Source of the DNA: Mycolicibacterium mucogenicum DSM 44124
GTDB taxonomy: Bacteria > Actinomycetota > Actinomycetes > Mycobacteriales > Mycobacteriaceae
Assembly: GCF_005670685.2 (NCBI RefSeq)
Contig: NZ_CP062008.1
Location: 5,828,001 to 5,892,000, forward strand
Reading direction: 5' to 3'
DNA: 64,000 nt
The notes under the pieces were generated by a model that made no database searches, was not told the DNA's origin, and saw only the letters and a program-made list of their open reading frames with translations. Below, one piece after another: positions 36,761-46,086 of the stretch (the first letter of the stretch is position 1; the number at the start of each line of letters is the position of its first letter). A program made the position numbers and the translations under genes.

Positions 36761-37589
36761 ACATCGTCAGCAGCGCCTGAGTCCGCCACATCGTCAGCCC
36801 GGCGAACAGCACCAGCAGCACCGCCGTCACCGAGATCAGTGCCAGGAGCCGTTGCCGCGCAGGTACATACGCGAAGACCGCCGCCACCACGGTGCCGGTG
36901 ACCAACCCGCCGACGTGCCCCTGCCAACTGATCTCCTGGGAGCTGACGGCGGGCAGCACGAAGGTGATCACCAGGTTGATGACGATCAGCCCGACGATCC
37001 CGCGGACATCGAGCTGCAGCCGGCGGAACAACACGAACGTCGCGCCGAAGAGGCCGAAGATCGCACCCGAGGCACCTGCTGTCGCCGAGTTCAGCGGCGA
37101 CAGCAGGTACACCAGCACCGAGCCGCCCAAGCCACTGAGGCCGTACAGCACCCCGAATCGCAACCGGCCCAGCCACTGCTCCAGCTGCGGGCCGACGGCC
37201 CACAGCGCCCACATGTTGAACACGATGTGGGCCAGGCCGTAATGCAGGAAGGCCGACGACGCCAGACGGTAGTACTGGCCATCGGCGACGGCGGGCGGCC
37301 ACAGCACCAGATCCTGCTGCATCTGCACCGAGGTGTGCTGCAGCACGAACATCACAACGTTGACCGCGATCAGCGTGTAGGTGACCAGCGAGCCCTTGGA
37401 GATCCGGCCGCCGAAGTGCGTCCGGGCCTGCCGCACCGTTCGCTTGCCCTCGTTGACGCACTCCGGGCACTGCTGACCCACGGCGGCCGCGGTCATGCAG
37501 TCCGGGCAGATCGGGCGGCCACACCGGCTGCAGCTCACGTAAGTCGGGCGGCTGGGATGCCGATAGCAGGTCGGCGTCGGGACGGTCAT
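36753..37589 (-). CDS. rhomboid family serine protease with an N-terminal zinc-binding region (Rv0110-like)
   Basis: 278 residues. A B-box-like N-terminus carries Cys/His pairs (C8, H11, C20, C23, C28, C31, C41, C44). The six-helix rhomboid core follows, with [10 protein letters not shown] on the second helix, catalytic Ser174 in GASGAIFGL and His225 in WQGHVGGL. It cleaves membrane-protein substrates within the bilayer. Length and architecture match M. tuberculosis Rv0110, which lies near Rv0106 there; here the mrf-like gene is also about 1 kb away. GTG or ATG 37589 begins the conserved region. Confidence 0.9.
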   Translation of the reverse strand: MTVPTPTCYRHPSRPTYVSCSRCGRPICPDCMTAAAVGQQCPECVNEGKRTVRQARTHFGGRISKGSLVTYTLIAVNVVMFVLQHTSVQMQQDLVLWPPAVADGQYYRLASSAFLHYGLAHIVFNMWALWAVGPQLEQWLGRLRFGVLYGLSGLGGSVLVYLLSPLNSATAGASGAIFGLFGATFVLFRRLQLDVRGIVGLIVINLVITFVLPAVSSQEISWQGHVGGLVTGTVVAAVFAYVPARQRLLALISVTAVLLVLFAGLTMWRTQALLTMFS

Positions 37590-37611
37590 CAGTGAGAGTG
37601 ATCTTCCGGGA

Positions 37612-38400
37612 CTACAGCCGCCACAGGGCTTCCTGGCTGGTGCTGGCGATCAGCACCCCACCAGTGTCATACAGGGCTCCGGCGACCAGCCCGCGGGAGT
37701 CCGTGTTGTTCAGTCGGGTGACCTCGTACCGGTGCCAGTCGCGCGGCACGAACGGCCGGTGGAACCACACCGCATGGTCCAGGCTGGCCGCGAATCCGTC
37801 ACGCAGGCTCGCACCGTCGGGCCGCGCGACGGGCACCGGCCCGAAGTCGGACATGAAGGTCAGCGTGCAGGCCCGGATCAGCGCATCGTCCTCGATCTCG
37901 TCCTTGGTGCGGATCCAGAACGGGGGCACGGCAAACGCACCCACATCTTCCGGCCGCACCCGGATATCGAAGAAGTCGGCGGCGGTGAGGCTCGTCGCCT
38001 TGGGCACCGCGGCGTCGAGTTCGAGGCCGCGCACCTCGGGGCGCTGCCAGTCGGCGCCGGCTTCGGGCACATGGAACGACGCGATCATCTCCAGGATCGT
38101 CTTGCCGTTCTGCTTCGCGGTGACGCGCCGCGTATCGAAGGACCGGCCGTCCCGGGTTCGTTCCACGTGAAACTCCACGTCGACGCCGTACTGACCACCG
38201 CGGACGAAGTAGAGGTGCAGTGACTGCGGCAACTTGTCGGGCTCGACGGTGCGACCGGCCGCACCGAGCGCCTGCGCGGCGATCAGTCCACCGAACAGGG
38301 ACCGCCCCGGCCCTTCTGTCGGTTGCGGCGCGATGAAGGTGTCGCCGTCGCGCGCGAAGTCCAGGAGCTGGGCAATCCAGCTGAGCGCAGTAGAACTCAT
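37612..38400 (-). CDS. acyl-CoA thioesterase II (TesB-like)
   Basis: 262 residues with a double hotdog layout. The N-terminal copy holds SLFGGLIAAQALGAA and SLHLYFVRGGQYGVDVEFHVERTRDGRSFDTRRVTAKQNGKTILEMIASFHV. The C-terminal copy holds the DHAVWFHRPFVPRDWHRYE block with the family Asp-Gln/Thr active region. It hydrolyses acyl-CoA esters in the cytosol. ATG 38400 has TACGCT (38414-38409) 8 nt upstream. Divergent from the methyltransferase operon across a 56-bp gap. Confidence 0.9.
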   Translation of the reverse strand: MSSTALSWIAQLLDFARDGDTFIAPQPTEGPGRSLFGGLIAAQALGAAGRTVEPDKLPQSLHLYFVRGGQYGVDVEFHVERTRDGRSFDTRRVTAKQNGKTILEMIASFHVPEAGADWQRPEVRGLELDAAVPKATSLTAADFFDIRVRPEDVGAFAVPPFWIRTKDEIEDDALIRACTLTFMSDFGPVPVARPDGASLRDGFAASLDHAVWFHRPFVPRDWHRYEVTRLNNTDSRGLVAGALYDTGGVLIASTSQEALWRL

Positions 38401-38443
38401 AAAGCGGCAGCGTATCGATCGGCATCCGGCCGGCGCCGCCGCC

Positions 38444-38449
38444 TAGGCT
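38444..38449 (+). promoter_or_regulatory. -10 element of the methyltransferase-nitrobindin-esterase operon
   Basis: TAGGCT ends 7 nt before ATG 38457, consistent with a leaderless operon transcript. Confidence 0.5.
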
Positions 38450-38456
38450 GAAGCGC

Positions 38457-39083
38457 ATGGTTCAACGCCGGGGATTCAATGACGCCGTCACCCGTTTCTG
38501 GGGCTTCGCCGCTCCCGCCTACGACACCCAGGTACTGCAGCGCTGGGTCTACCAACCTGCCCAGGACGAGGTCCTGGCACAGCTGCGGGCACACGACTCC
38601 CTGACCATCGCCGATATCGGCTGTGGCACCGGTATTTTCGCCGACCGGATCCAACGTGAGCTCAATGCCGTCGTGACCGGGGTGGACATGTCCGAGGGCA
38701 TGCTGGCCCAGGCCAAGGCGCGGTCGTCGAACGTCACCTGGCTCACCGCACCGGCCGAGGACCTGCCGTTCAACGACGGCGCACTCGATGCGGTGGTGAC
38801 GACGTCGGCGTTCCACTGGTTCGATCAGCCCGCCGCGCTGCGCGAATTCCATCGGGTGCTCAAGCCGGGCGGCATCGCGGCCGTCACCACCATCAGCCCG
38901 CGGCAGGTCCTGCCGCTGCACGCGCTGTCGTCGCACATCCTCAATCCCGCCCACAATCCGTCCCCCGCGGAGATGAAGAAGCTCTTCGAGGACGCCGGGT
39001 TCACGGTGTCCGAGCAGCACCGGGTGAAGCGGCCGGCGTGGACGCTCATCGTGTCCGACCTGCTGACCGTGGGAACGAAGTAG
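38457..39083 (+). CDS. class I SAM-dependent methyltransferase
   Basis: 208 residues. Motif [16 protein letters not shown] near 50-64, [49 protein letters not shown] and a C-terminal EDAGFTV segment place it with Methyltransf_11-type enzymes. The substrate is unknown. It is followed after 5 nt by the nitrobindin gene, so an operon is likely. Confidence 0.88.
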   Translation: MVQRRGFNDAVTRFWGFAAPAYDTQVLQRWVYQPAQDEVLAQLRAHDSLTIADIGCGTGIFADRIQRELNAVVTGVDMSEGMLAQAKARSSNVTWLTAPAEDLPFNDGALDAVVTTSAFHWFDQPAALREFHRVLKPGGIAAVTTISPRQVLPLHALSSHILNPAHNPSPAEMKKLFEDAGFTVSEQHRVKRPAWTLIVSDLLTVGTK

Positions 39084-39088
39084 CCGAC

Positions 39089-39571
39089 ATGCCCGATCTG
39101 CACCCCGACGTCGCGGTCCTGGCGCCGCTGCTGGGCACCTGGGCCGGCACCGGCTCCGGTGAGTACCCGACCATCGCCTCGTTCGACTACCTCGAAGAGG
39201 TCACGTTCGGCCATGTCGGCAAACCGTTCCTGGCTTACAGCCAGCGCACCCGCGCCGCCGATGACGGACGTCCCCTGCACGCCGAGACCGGCTATCTCCG
39301 GGTGCCCGCGCCCGGTCGCATCGAATGGGTGCTGGCGCATCCCACCGGCATCACCGAGGTGCTGCAGGGCACCATCAGCACCGACGGCGAGTTCGTGCTG
39401 GATCTGGCCACCACCGACATCGGGCGTACCGACTCCGCGAAAGAGGTTGACGCCCTGCGTCGTTGGTTCCGGCTCGACGGAGACACGTTGAGCTACAACG
39501 TCCGAATGGCTGCCGTGGGCATCCCGCTGCGCCACCACCTCGCGGCTGTGCTGCATCGGAAGGACGCATGA
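39089..39571 (+). CDS. nitrobindin-like heme protein (peroxynitrite isomerase family)
   Basis: 160 residues forming a small antiparallel beta-barrel. The nitrobindin signature [14 protein letters not shown] is at about 16-29, and C-terminal His residues ([12 protein letters not shown]) include the likely proximal heme ligand. Family members bind ferric heme and isomerise peroxynitrite to nitrate, a defence against host or environmental nitrosative stress. ATG 39089 is set by the domain start. The TGA overlaps the ATG of the esterase gene (ATGA). Confidence 0.87.
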   Translation: MPDLHPDVAVLAPLLGTWAGTGSGEYPTIASFDYLEEVTFGHVGKPFLAYSQRTRAADDGRPLHAETGYLRVPAPGRIEWVLAHPTGITEVLQGTISTDGEFVLDLATTDIGRTDSAKEVDALRRWFRLDGDTLSYNVRMAAVGIPLRHHLAAVLHRKDA

Positions 39572-40812
39572 CGGAACCACAAACCGGCCGGATTCGGGTC
39601 CCCGCCGACCTGGACTCGGTCACAGCCACCGGCACCGAAGACCACACCGACGTCGATCCGCAAGCGGTAGAACGGATTTGGCAGGCAGCACGGCACTGGT
39701 ACGCAGCCGGGATGCAGCCGGCCATCCAGGTCTGCCTGCGCCAGAACGGTCGGGTCGTGCTCAACCGCGCGATCGGCCACGGCTGGGGCAACGGGCCGGA
39801 CGATCCGGTGGATGCCGAGAAGATCCCCGTCGGCGTCGACACCCCGTTCTGCGTGTACTCGGCCGCCAAGGCGATCAGCACCACCGTCGTGCACATGCTC
39901 GTCGAACGCGGCGAGCTCGACCTGGACGCCCGCGTCTGCGACTACCTGCCGACGTACACCAGCCACGGCAAGGACCGCACCACCGTTCGGCACGTCGTCA
40001 CCCACAGCGCCGGGGTTCCGCTGGCCACCGGGCCACGGCCGGACCTCAAGCGGATGAACGACAGCGAGTACGCCCGCGAGATGCTCGGGAATCTGCGGCC
40101 GATCTACCGGCCGGGCCTGGTCCACATGTATCACGGCCTGACCTGGGGCCCGCTGATCCGCGAGATCGTCTCAGCCGCAACGGGTCGCAACATCCGCGAC
40201 ATCCTGGCCACCGAGATCCTCGAGCCGCTGGGCTTCCGCTGGACCAATTACGGCGTCGTGCCGGAGGATGTTCCGCTGGTCGCGCCGAGTCACGTCACCG
40301 GCAAGCCACTGCCGGCGCCCATGGCGGCGGCGTTCAAGAAAGCGGTCGGCGGCACCCCGAACCAGATCATCCCGTTCAGCAACACCCCGGACTTCCTGAC
40401 CAGCGTGGTGCCGTCGTCGAGCACGGTCTCCAACGCCGTCGAGCTGTCGCGCTTCGCCGAAATGCTCTGCCGCGGCGGGGAACTCGACGGGGTTCGGGTG
40501 CTGCGCCCGGAGACCCTGCGCGCCGCGACCGCCCCCTGCCGCCGCCTGCGGCCCGACATCGCGGTCGGACTTCAGCCGATGCGCTGGGGCACCGGATACA
40601 TGTTGGGCTCCAAGCGTTTCGGCCCGTTCGGCAAGGGCGCGCCGGCCGCCTTCGGGCACACCGGACTGACCAACATCGCGGTGTGGGCCGACCCGGCCCG
40701 GAACCTCGCCGCTGCCGTGGTCAGCAGCGGCAAGCCCGGCGGTCATCCCGAGGCCAACCGGTATCCGGCGCTGCTCGACACGATCGCCCGGGAGATTCCG
40801 CAGTCCGGGTAG
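39568..40812 (+). CDS. beta-lactamase-fold serine esterase (LipE-like)
   Basis: 414 residues. The SxxK motif is Ser98-Ala-Ala-Lys101 (CVYSAAK), followed by [12 protein letters not shown], the Tyr motif MYHGLTWG and the late [10 protein letters not shown] in place of KTG. This places it among class C-like esterases such as EstB and M. tuberculosis LipE, which is about the same length. No signal peptide is visible, so it is probably cytosolic. It is last in the methyltransferase-nitrobindin-esterase operon. Ester substrate not identified. Confidence 0.87.
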   Translation: MTEPQTGRIRVPADLDSVTATGTEDHTDVDPQAVERIWQAARHWYAAGMQPAIQVCLRQNGRVVLNRAIGHGWGNGPDDPVDAEKIPVGVDTPFCVYSAAKAISTTVVHMLVERGELDLDARVCDYLPTYTSHGKDRTTVRHVVTHSAGVPLATGPRPDLKRMNDSEYAREMLGNLRPIYRPGLVHMYHGLTWGPLIREIVSAATGRNIRDILATEILEPLGFRWTNYGVVPEDVPLVAPSHVTGKPLPAPMAAAFKKAVGGTPNQIIPFSNTPDFLTSVVPSSSTVSNAVELSRFAEMLCRGGELDGVRVLRPETLRAATAPCRRLRPDIAVGLQPMRWGTGYMLGSKRFGPFGKGAPAAFGHTGLTNIAVWADPARNLAAAVVSSGKPGGHPEANRYPALLDTIAREIPQSG

Positions 40813-40956
40813 CGGCGAAAAGTACGTGAGCTCAGTAGCGATGGCGATCTGCCGTCGGTTATTGAACTCAGGGACTTCTCAGAGCCGCAGAAGGTGCCTG
40901 CGTTCAATTGCATTGCGCATGAGCGCGTTCTGATTGACGCCACGTACTTTCGCCGC
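40812..40956. repeat. 145-bp segment bounded by inverted repeats
   Basis: GCGGCGAAAAGTACGTG (40812-40828) and its near-complement CACGTACTTTCGCCGC (40941-40956) enclose a lower-GC stretch in the 187-bp gap between the convergent esterase and SRPBCC genes. The arms differ by one A. It looks like a small non-autonomous (MITE-like) element or a structured RNA, and no gene is seen inside. Its left arm overlaps the esterase stop codon. Confidence 0.5.
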
Positions 40957-40999
40957 CGCGGCAGCTCCCTGCGACCGATCGAAGCACCGGAGACGTGGG

Positions 41000-41419
41000 T
41001 TACGCCTTCGACGCAGCCTTCGCGAACAGGCGCAGCAGCACCTGGTTGATGGCGACCAGCGCCAGCTTCACCGGCGGGAACGACGCGGTCGAGGTCAGCG
41101 AGTAGTCGATGCGCGTGCCCGAGCCCTCGGGGGTCAGCCGCACCTCGCCCGCGTAGCCCGGGAACGGCACGCCGGAGCGGGCCTTGTAGCCGAACACGTT
41201 GGGGGCGTCGAACGTCACGACCTCTTCGACGATCGCCGGCGCCGGCCCGGGGGCCGAGATGCGGCGGACCGCGCCCAGGCCATTCGGCGCGGGGGTGCCG
41301 GGTTGGTCGATGGTCACGCTGATGCCGGGACCCCAGTTGGCCATGCCTTCGTGGTCGATCAGGGTCGCCCAAACAACGTCGATCGGGCGGGCAACAGTGG
41401 TGGTTGCAGTCGATTGCAT
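41000..41419 (-). CDS. SRPBCC family protein
   Basis: 139 residues from ATG 41419 (MQSTATTTVARPIDVVWATLIDHEGMANWGPGISV). The alternation of strands and the C-terminal helix VKLALVAINQVLLRLFAKAA fit the START/Bet v1-like fold; AGEVRLTPEGSGTRIDYSLT is the typical last hairpin. Likely a lipid-binding or cyclase-like protein of unknown ligand. The longer open frame to 41662 runs antisense to the carboxylase and is not used. Divergent from the acyl-CoA carboxylase gene. Confidence 0.78.
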   Translation of the reverse strand: MQSTATTTVARPIDVVWATLIDHEGMANWGPGISVTIDQPGTPAPNGLGAVRRISAPGPAPAIVEEVVTFDAPNVFGYKARSGVPFPGYAGEVRLTPEGSGTRIDYSLTSTASFPPVKLALVAINQVLLRLFAKAASKA

Positions 41420-41468
41420 GGACCGATCATGCCGCACCCCCATCCAGGGCGCCTGGCAGGCTGTCCCC

Positions 41469-43025
41469 ATGCCCGGCCCAATGCCCGAAGTACCGTTCCG
41501 CGACGACCACATCGAGCTCCTGCGCCGGCGGGCGCTCACCGAGGACGCCGCCCGACCGGACGCCGTCCAGCGCCGACATGACGCCGGCGGACGGACGGCC
41601 CGCGAGAACATCCTCGACCTGGTCGACGACGGCAGCTTCGTCGAGTACGGCCGGTTCGCCATCGCCGCCCAACGGGCACGCCGGGAGCTCGACGACCTGA
41701 TCGCGCGTACTCCGGCCGACGGCCTGGTGGCCGGGACGGCCCACGTCGACGGCCACCCGTGCGCAGTGCTGTCGTACGACTACACCGTGCTGGCCGGTAC
41801 CCAGGGCGCCCTCGGGCACCTCAAGAAGGACCGGTTGTTCGAGCTGATCGAGCGCATGAAACTGCCGACGGTGTTCTTCGCCGAGGGTGGCGGCGGACGG
41901 CCCGGCGACACCGATCATCCGACGGTGTCATCGCTGGATGTCCGCGCCTTCGCGCTGTGGGCCGGGTTGTCGGGCGTCGTACCGCGGATCGCGGTGGTCA
42001 AGGGCCGCTGTTTCGCGGGCAATGCGGTGATCGCGGGCTGTTCGGATCTGATCGTCGCGACCGAGGACACGTCGATCGGCATGGGCGGCCCGGCGATGAT
42101 CGCCGGCGGCGGACTCGGCGACATTGCGCCCGATGCCGTCGGCCCGATCTCGGTGCAGGCGCCGAACGGCGTCGTCGACGTCGTGGTGCCCGACGAGGCT
42201 GCCGCGGTCTCGGTCGCCCGCCAGTTACTCGGCTACTTCCGCGGGCCCACCACACCCGGCACCGCGCCGGATCAAACCGCTTTGCGCACAATCGTTCCCG
42301 AGCGCGCGCGCCGCGCGTATCAGGTCGCGCCGATCATCGAGACGCTCGCCGACGACGGCTCCGTCACCTTCCTGCGGCAGAAGTTCGCCCCGGAGTTGGT
42401 GACCGCACTGGCCCGGATCGAGGGCCGGCCGGTCGGGGTGCTCGCCAACAACACCATGGTCATGGCCGGTGCCATCACCGCGGCGGCGTCCGACAAGGCG
42501 GCCCGCTTCCTGCAACTCTGCGATGCCTTCGGGATTCCCGTGGTGTCCCTCGTCGACTGCCCGGGCTTCATGGTGGGACCCGCTGCGGAGGCCGAAGCGC
42601 TGGTCCGGCGCGGGTCGCGGCTGCTGGTCGCCGGTGCGGCGCTACGCGTCCCCTTGATCGCGGTTATCCTGCGCCGCGGTTACGGCCTTGGCGCACAGGC
42701 GATGTGCGGCGGCAGCCTGCATGAGCCCCTGCTGACGGTGGCCTGGCCGGGGGCACACCTCGGACCGATGGGACTCGAGGGCGCGGTGCGGCTCGGGCTG
42801 CGTAAGGAACTCGAGGCGATCGCCGACGAAGAAGCCCGCGAACAGGCGGTGCGGGACGCCACCGCCGCCGCGCAGGCCAACGCCGCCGCACTCAACTCCG
42901 CGTCGATGTTCGAGATCGACGACGTCATCGATCCAGCCGAGACCCGGTCGCTCATCGCCGCGACGCTGGCGACCGCGGCGCCCGCGGGCCTGCCGCCGCG
43001 CCGGGGCTTCATCGACACCTGGTGA
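41469..43025 (+). CDS. acyl-CoA carboxylase, carboxyltransferase subunit
   Basis: 518 residues from ATG 41469; ATG 41481 is an alternative. The N-terminal half carries ARENILDLVDDGSFVEYGRFAI and the DGLVAGTAHVDGHPCAVLSYDYTVLAGTQGALGHLKKDRLFELIERMK block. The C-terminal half has FLQLCDAFGIPVVSLVDCPGFMVG and RRGYGLGAQAMCGG. This is the two-crotonase-domain AccD-type transferase that moves carboxyl from biotin to an acyl-CoA. No biotin carboxylase or carrier gene is beside it, so partner and substrate are open. The open frame continues upstream to 41199 but overlaps the divergent SRPBCC gene and has no domain support. Confidence 0.86.
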   Translation: MPGPMPEVPFRDDHIELLRRRALTEDAARPDAVQRRHDAGGRTARENILDLVDDGSFVEYGRFAIAAQRARRELDDLIARTPADGLVAGTAHVDGHPCAVLSYDYTVLAGTQGALGHLKKDRLFELIERMKLPTVFFAEGGGGRPGDTDHPTVSSLDVRAFALWAGLSGVVPRIAVVKGRCFAGNAVIAGCSDLIVATEDTSIGMGGPAMIAGGGLGDIAPDAVGPISVQAPNGVVDVVVPDEAAAVSVARQLLGYFRGPTTPGTAPDQTALRTIVPERARRAYQVAPIIETLADDGSVTFLRQKFAPELVTALARIEGRPVGVLANNTMVMAGAITAAASDKAARFLQLCDAFGIPVVSLVDCPGFMVGPAAEAEALVRRGSRLLVAGAALRVPLIAVILRRGYGLGAQAMCGGSLHEPLLTVAWPGAHLGPMGLEGAVRLGLRKELEAIADEEAREQAVRDATAAAQANAAALNSASMFEIDDVIDPAETRSLIAATLATAAPAGLPPRRGFIDTW

Positions 43026-44126
43026 TCAGTCCCGGACACCCCGGTACAGCTGACGACGCACCACGAAGCGTTGCAGCACTCGGTCGACCGTCCACGCCGG
43101 GAATCGGACGGCCTGTCCCCATGGGGTGAACACCTCCAGTCCGTCGGGCTGCGGTCCGAGCACCGAACCCCACCGCACGGCCGGTGGCCGGTAGCGGCGC
43201 AGTTTGCGGGACTTCAACTGGGCCAGGATGTTTCGCGCGACCAGCGCACCGCCACCGTTACGCGCCGAGGTGCGCAGCGGATCGGTGGCGGCGACATCGC
43301 CGACCGCGAAGACGCTCGGATACCCCGGCACCGTCAGTTCCGGGGTGACGCGCACGAAGCCGTCGTCGTCGAGGATGTCAGTAGGCAGCCACGCCGTGTT
43401 GGGTCGGACGCGCCCGACGGCCCACAGCACGGCATCGGCTTCCCCGTCGGGTTGGCCGGTGGTGAACTCGATTGGCCCAGTGGTGATTTCGTCGCGGTTC
43501 GATGGCAACACAGCGCGGTGCCCGAGATGCAGCCGGACACCGAGCTCCGCCAGCCGCTGCGCGACGCGCACCTGGGTTCCGGAATGGTAGCCCGGAAGTA
43601 TCTGCGCGCCAGGGAAATACAGGTCGACGACCTTGTCGGGCCAGCTGCGCGCCAGATTCCCGGCACTGCTCACCGCCGTGGCGCCGCCACCCACCACGGC
43701 GATGCGCTGCGCGCGCGCCAGTCGTTCGTGGGTGTCGTGCAGATCTGTGGCGACGTCGTCGGCCGTCTGCAGCGTCGGGCGGCGCCAGAACCCGTTGGTG
43801 GTTCCGGTCGAGATGACCAGCACGTCGAACGGCTCGACGGTCTCGGTTCCGTCGGCCGCCGCGACCGTGACCGTGCGGGCGTCGAGGTCGGCACCCGTCA
43901 GGGCCCCGTGCACGATCCGTACCGCATCCAGGCCACGGAACCGCCGGAAACCGATGAAGTAGTCCCGCGCCCAGGCGTCGGGCCGCGCGACGCGCATGCC
44001 GAGCTCCTGCCCGCTGACCAGGCCGTCCTTGACCGAGATGCCGACCACGTCGGCGTGCGGGGCCAGGCGGACGGCGGCGAGGATGCCGCTGTCGCCCAGC
44101 CCGGCGATGACGACGCGCTTGCGCAC
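43026..44126 (-). CDS. FAD-dependent pyridine nucleotide oxidoreductase (NDH-2/AIF-like)
   Basis: 366 residues from GTG 44126 (MRKRVVIAGLGDSGILAAVRL). The FAD dinucleotide motif GLGDSG, a second NAD(P) motif VVGGGATAVSSAGNLA and the late FAD contact VFAVGDVAATD are in the right order. It lacks C-terminal membrane helices and redox-active Cys pairs, so it resembles AIF/FSP1-like quinone reductases more than disulfide reductases. The start is 1 nt after the stop of the upstream SDR gene, so the two form an operon. The stop abuts that of the convergent carboxylase. Confidence 0.84.
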   Translation of the reverse strand: MRKRVVIAGLGDSGILAAVRLAPHADVVGISVKDGLVSGQELGMRVARPDAWARDYFIGFRRFRGLDAVRIVHGALTGADLDARTVTVAAADGTETVEPFDVLVISTGTTNGFWRRPTLQTADDVATDLHDTHERLARAQRIAVVGGGATAVSSAGNLARSWPDKVVDLYFPGAQILPGYHSGTQVRVAQRLAELGVRLHLGHRAVLPSNRDEITTGPIEFTTGQPDGEADAVLWAVGRVRPNTAWLPTDILDDDGFVRVTPELTVPGYPSVFAVGDVAATDPLRTSARNGGGALVARNILAQLKSRKLRRYRPPAVRWGSVLGPQPDGLEVFTPWGQAVRFPAWTVDRVLQRFVVRRQLYRGVRD

Positions 44127-44127
44127 G

Positions 44128-44919
44128 TCAGGGCAGGATCGAGTCGACGTAGCCGCCGTCGGCGCGCACCGCGGCGCCGGTGGTGGCCGACGACTGCTCC
44201 GAGCTGAGGTACACCACCATGTTGGCGATCTCCTCGGGCTCAATCAGCCTGCGCAGCAACGATTGTGGGCGGTATTTGATCATGAACTCACGCTGCGCCT
44301 CGTCCCACGGCAGGTTCTTGTCGACCAGCTGATAGACGAAGTCCTCGACGCCGCCGGTGTGCGTCGGGCCTGCGATCACCGAGTTCACCGTCACGCCGGT
44401 GCCTGCCGCATCCTTGGCGAAACCGCGGGTCACCGCGAGCAGCGCGGTCTTGGACGTGCCGTAGTGGATCATCTCTTCCGGGATGACGATCGCCGAGTCG
44501 CTGGCGATCTGGATCGCGCGGCCCCACCCGCGCTCGGTCATCCCCGGCAGGTAGGTGCGGATGAGCCGCACCGCGGACAGCACGTTCACCTCGAAGTACC
44601 GCCGCCACTCGTCGTCGGTGATGTCCTGCGCCGGCGTCGACCCGAAGATACCGAGGTTGTTGACCAGGATGTCGACATCAGGAAGTTGTCGGGTGAGTTG
44701 GGCCACGCCCTCTGCGGTCGTGACGTCGGCGGCGACGCCGATGACGTCGGCGAATCCCTTGCCGGTGAGTTCGGCGACGGCTGCCTGGACGCGTTCGTCG
44801 CTCCGTCCGTTCACCGCGACGCGGGCCCCGCTGGCGGCCAGCCCTTCGGCAATGGCCAGCCCGATGCCCTGCGTAGAACCGGTTACCAGGGCGGTTTTGC
44901 CGGTCAGATCAATGTGCAC
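44128..44919 (-). CDS. short-chain dehydrogenase/reductase
   Basis: 263 residues from GTG 44919, preceded by GGAGG. TGSTQGIG at 13-20, NNLG, the catalytic Ser in IQIASDSA and YGTSK define a classical SDR with an intact YxxxK. The C-terminal PEEIANMVVYLSSEQSSATTGAAVRADGGYVDSI is typical of FabG-like reductases. Upstream in-frame codons to 44952 are not needed. It is first in an operon with the FAD oxidoreductase. Substrate unknown. Confidence 0.9.
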   Translation of the reverse strand: MHIDLTGKTALVTGSTQGIGLAIAEGLAASGARVAVNGRSDERVQAAVAELTGKGFADVIGVAADVTTAEGVAQLTRQLPDVDILVNNLGIFGSTPAQDITDDEWRRYFEVNVLSAVRLIRTYLPGMTERGWGRAIQIASDSAIVIPEEMIHYGTSKTALLAVTRGFAKDAAGTGVTVNSVIAGPTHTGGVEDFVYQLVDKNLPWDEAQREFMIKYRPQSLLRRLIEPEEIANMVVYLSSEQSSATTGAAVRADGGYVDSILP

Positions 44920-44982
44920 AATCAGCCTCCAATGAATGTTCCGGTCACACAACGCTAGCGACCCCGCTGAATAATCCGTGGC

Positions 44983-45876
44983 ATGACCGAACTATTGGTG
45001 CTGCACATCGCCAAGCGGGAGATCCTGGCCGTGTCCCTCGACGGTTCACGGGTCCGGACGCTGGTCGCCGACGTCGACGAGACGCCCGACGGCATCGTCG
45101 TCGACCAGGCCCGGGGCCACATCTACTGGACCAACATGGGCACTCCCGATCCCGGTTCCGGACGCGGAGCCTTCTCCGCCTTCTTCACCCGCAACGGATC
45201 GCTCGAGCGGGTGAATCTGGACGGTTCGGACCGGCGGACCATCGTGCCGCGGGGCGCGTTCACCACGGGCAAGCAGCTGACGGCCGACTTCGACGCGGGG
45301 TTGCTCTACTGGTGCGACCGCGAAGGCATGCAGGTGCTGCGCTGCCGGCTCGACGGTTCGGGTTTGGAGACGCTGGTGGTGGCGGGCACCGACGCGCAGG
45401 ATGAGCGCAATCACTGTGTGGGTATCGCCGTCGACCCCGTCAATCGCCTGGTCTACTGGACGCAGAAGGGCGCGCCCGACGGCGGGCAGGGCCGAATCTT
45501 CCGGTGCGGCACCGAGATTCCCGCGGGAATGACGGCCACCGGCCGCGACGACATCGAGCTGCTGTGGCAGGACCTGCCCGAGCCCATCGACCTCGATCTC
45601 GACGGATCCGGGAACCTGGTCTGGACGGACCGCGGCGCCGAGCCGGACGGCAACACGCTCAACCGTGGCCGGGTCCAGCCTGCGGTCGGGACGTACGACA
45701 TCGTGTCCCGCGGCTATCAGGAGGCGATCGGTCTGACCACCGCCGATGACACGACGTACTACGTGAGCGAGCTGCGCACCGGCGGCATCCGCGTGGTGAA
45801 CCTCGCCGACGGGACCGACCGTGAGCTGACGCAACTGGGTCCCGGCGTCACCGGGGTTGCGCTGGCCGACTCCTAG
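44983..45876 (+). CDS. YWTD-type beta-propeller protein
   Basis: 297 residues with repeated units resembling LDL-receptor class B repeats: HIYWTNMGTPDPG, ERVNLDGSDRRTIV, LLYWCDREGMQVLRCRLDGSGLETLV, LVYWTQKGAPDGG and NLVWTDRGAEPDGNTLNRG. It probably forms a six-bladed propeller. No signal peptide is seen, so it is probably cytosolic. Bacterial propellers of this type are lactonase-like or binding proteins. The gene stands between a divergent SDR gene and the amidase cluster, with a 210-bp gap after it (45877-46086) that holds the amidase promoter and operator. Confidence 0.75.
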   Translation: MTELLVLHIAKREILAVSLDGSRVRTLVADVDETPDGIVVDQARGHIYWTNMGTPDPGSGRGAFSAFFTRNGSLERVNLDGSDRRTIVPRGAFTTGKQLTADFDAGLLYWCDREGMQVLRCRLDGSGLETLVVAGTDAQDERNHCVGIAVDPVNRLVYWTQKGAPDGGQGRIFRCGTEIPAGMTATGRDDIELLWQDLPEPIDLDLDGSGNLVWTDRGAEPDGNTLNRGRVQPAVGTYDIVSRGYQEAIGLTTADDTTYYVSELRTGGIRVVNLADGTDRELTQLGPGVTGVALADS

Positions 45877-46011
45877 CCCGCTCCCGACTCTGACCGAAAT
45901 CCACTATTTCCCATCACCTTTCACCGATCTGGAAAGCTCCGCGGATTTCTGCGGGGTCAGGCGTTCTCCGCGGCCGGTTCCGATGTTTCGCCGCCGGCGC
46001 CGACCCGTAGC

Positions 46012-46042
46012 ACTTATCAGGTTGTCAGATAAGTTGTAGGCT
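46012..46042 (+). promoter_or_regulatory. amidase promoter with GntR-type operator
   Basis: ACTTATC and GATAAGT (46012-46018, 46028-46034) flank the core CAGGTTGTCAGA. The -10 candidate TAGGCT (46037-46042) follows directly. The core recurs upstream of the GntR gene and of the permease, making it the likely operator of this regulon. Confidence 0.68.
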
Positions 46043-46086
46043 CCGGATTGCAGGCCTGCCCAATCAACCGCTGGAAAGTGAGGGCC

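Noticed and set aside
41199..41468. An upstream extension of the carboxyltransferase frame
   Set aside because: It overlaps the divergent SRPBCC gene and adds no domain; a start near 41469 fits the family.
45920..46000. GC-rich CCGCGG pairs after the propeller gene as a terminator
   Set aside because: The possible stems are short and imperfect, with no U-tract, so the region is not called.
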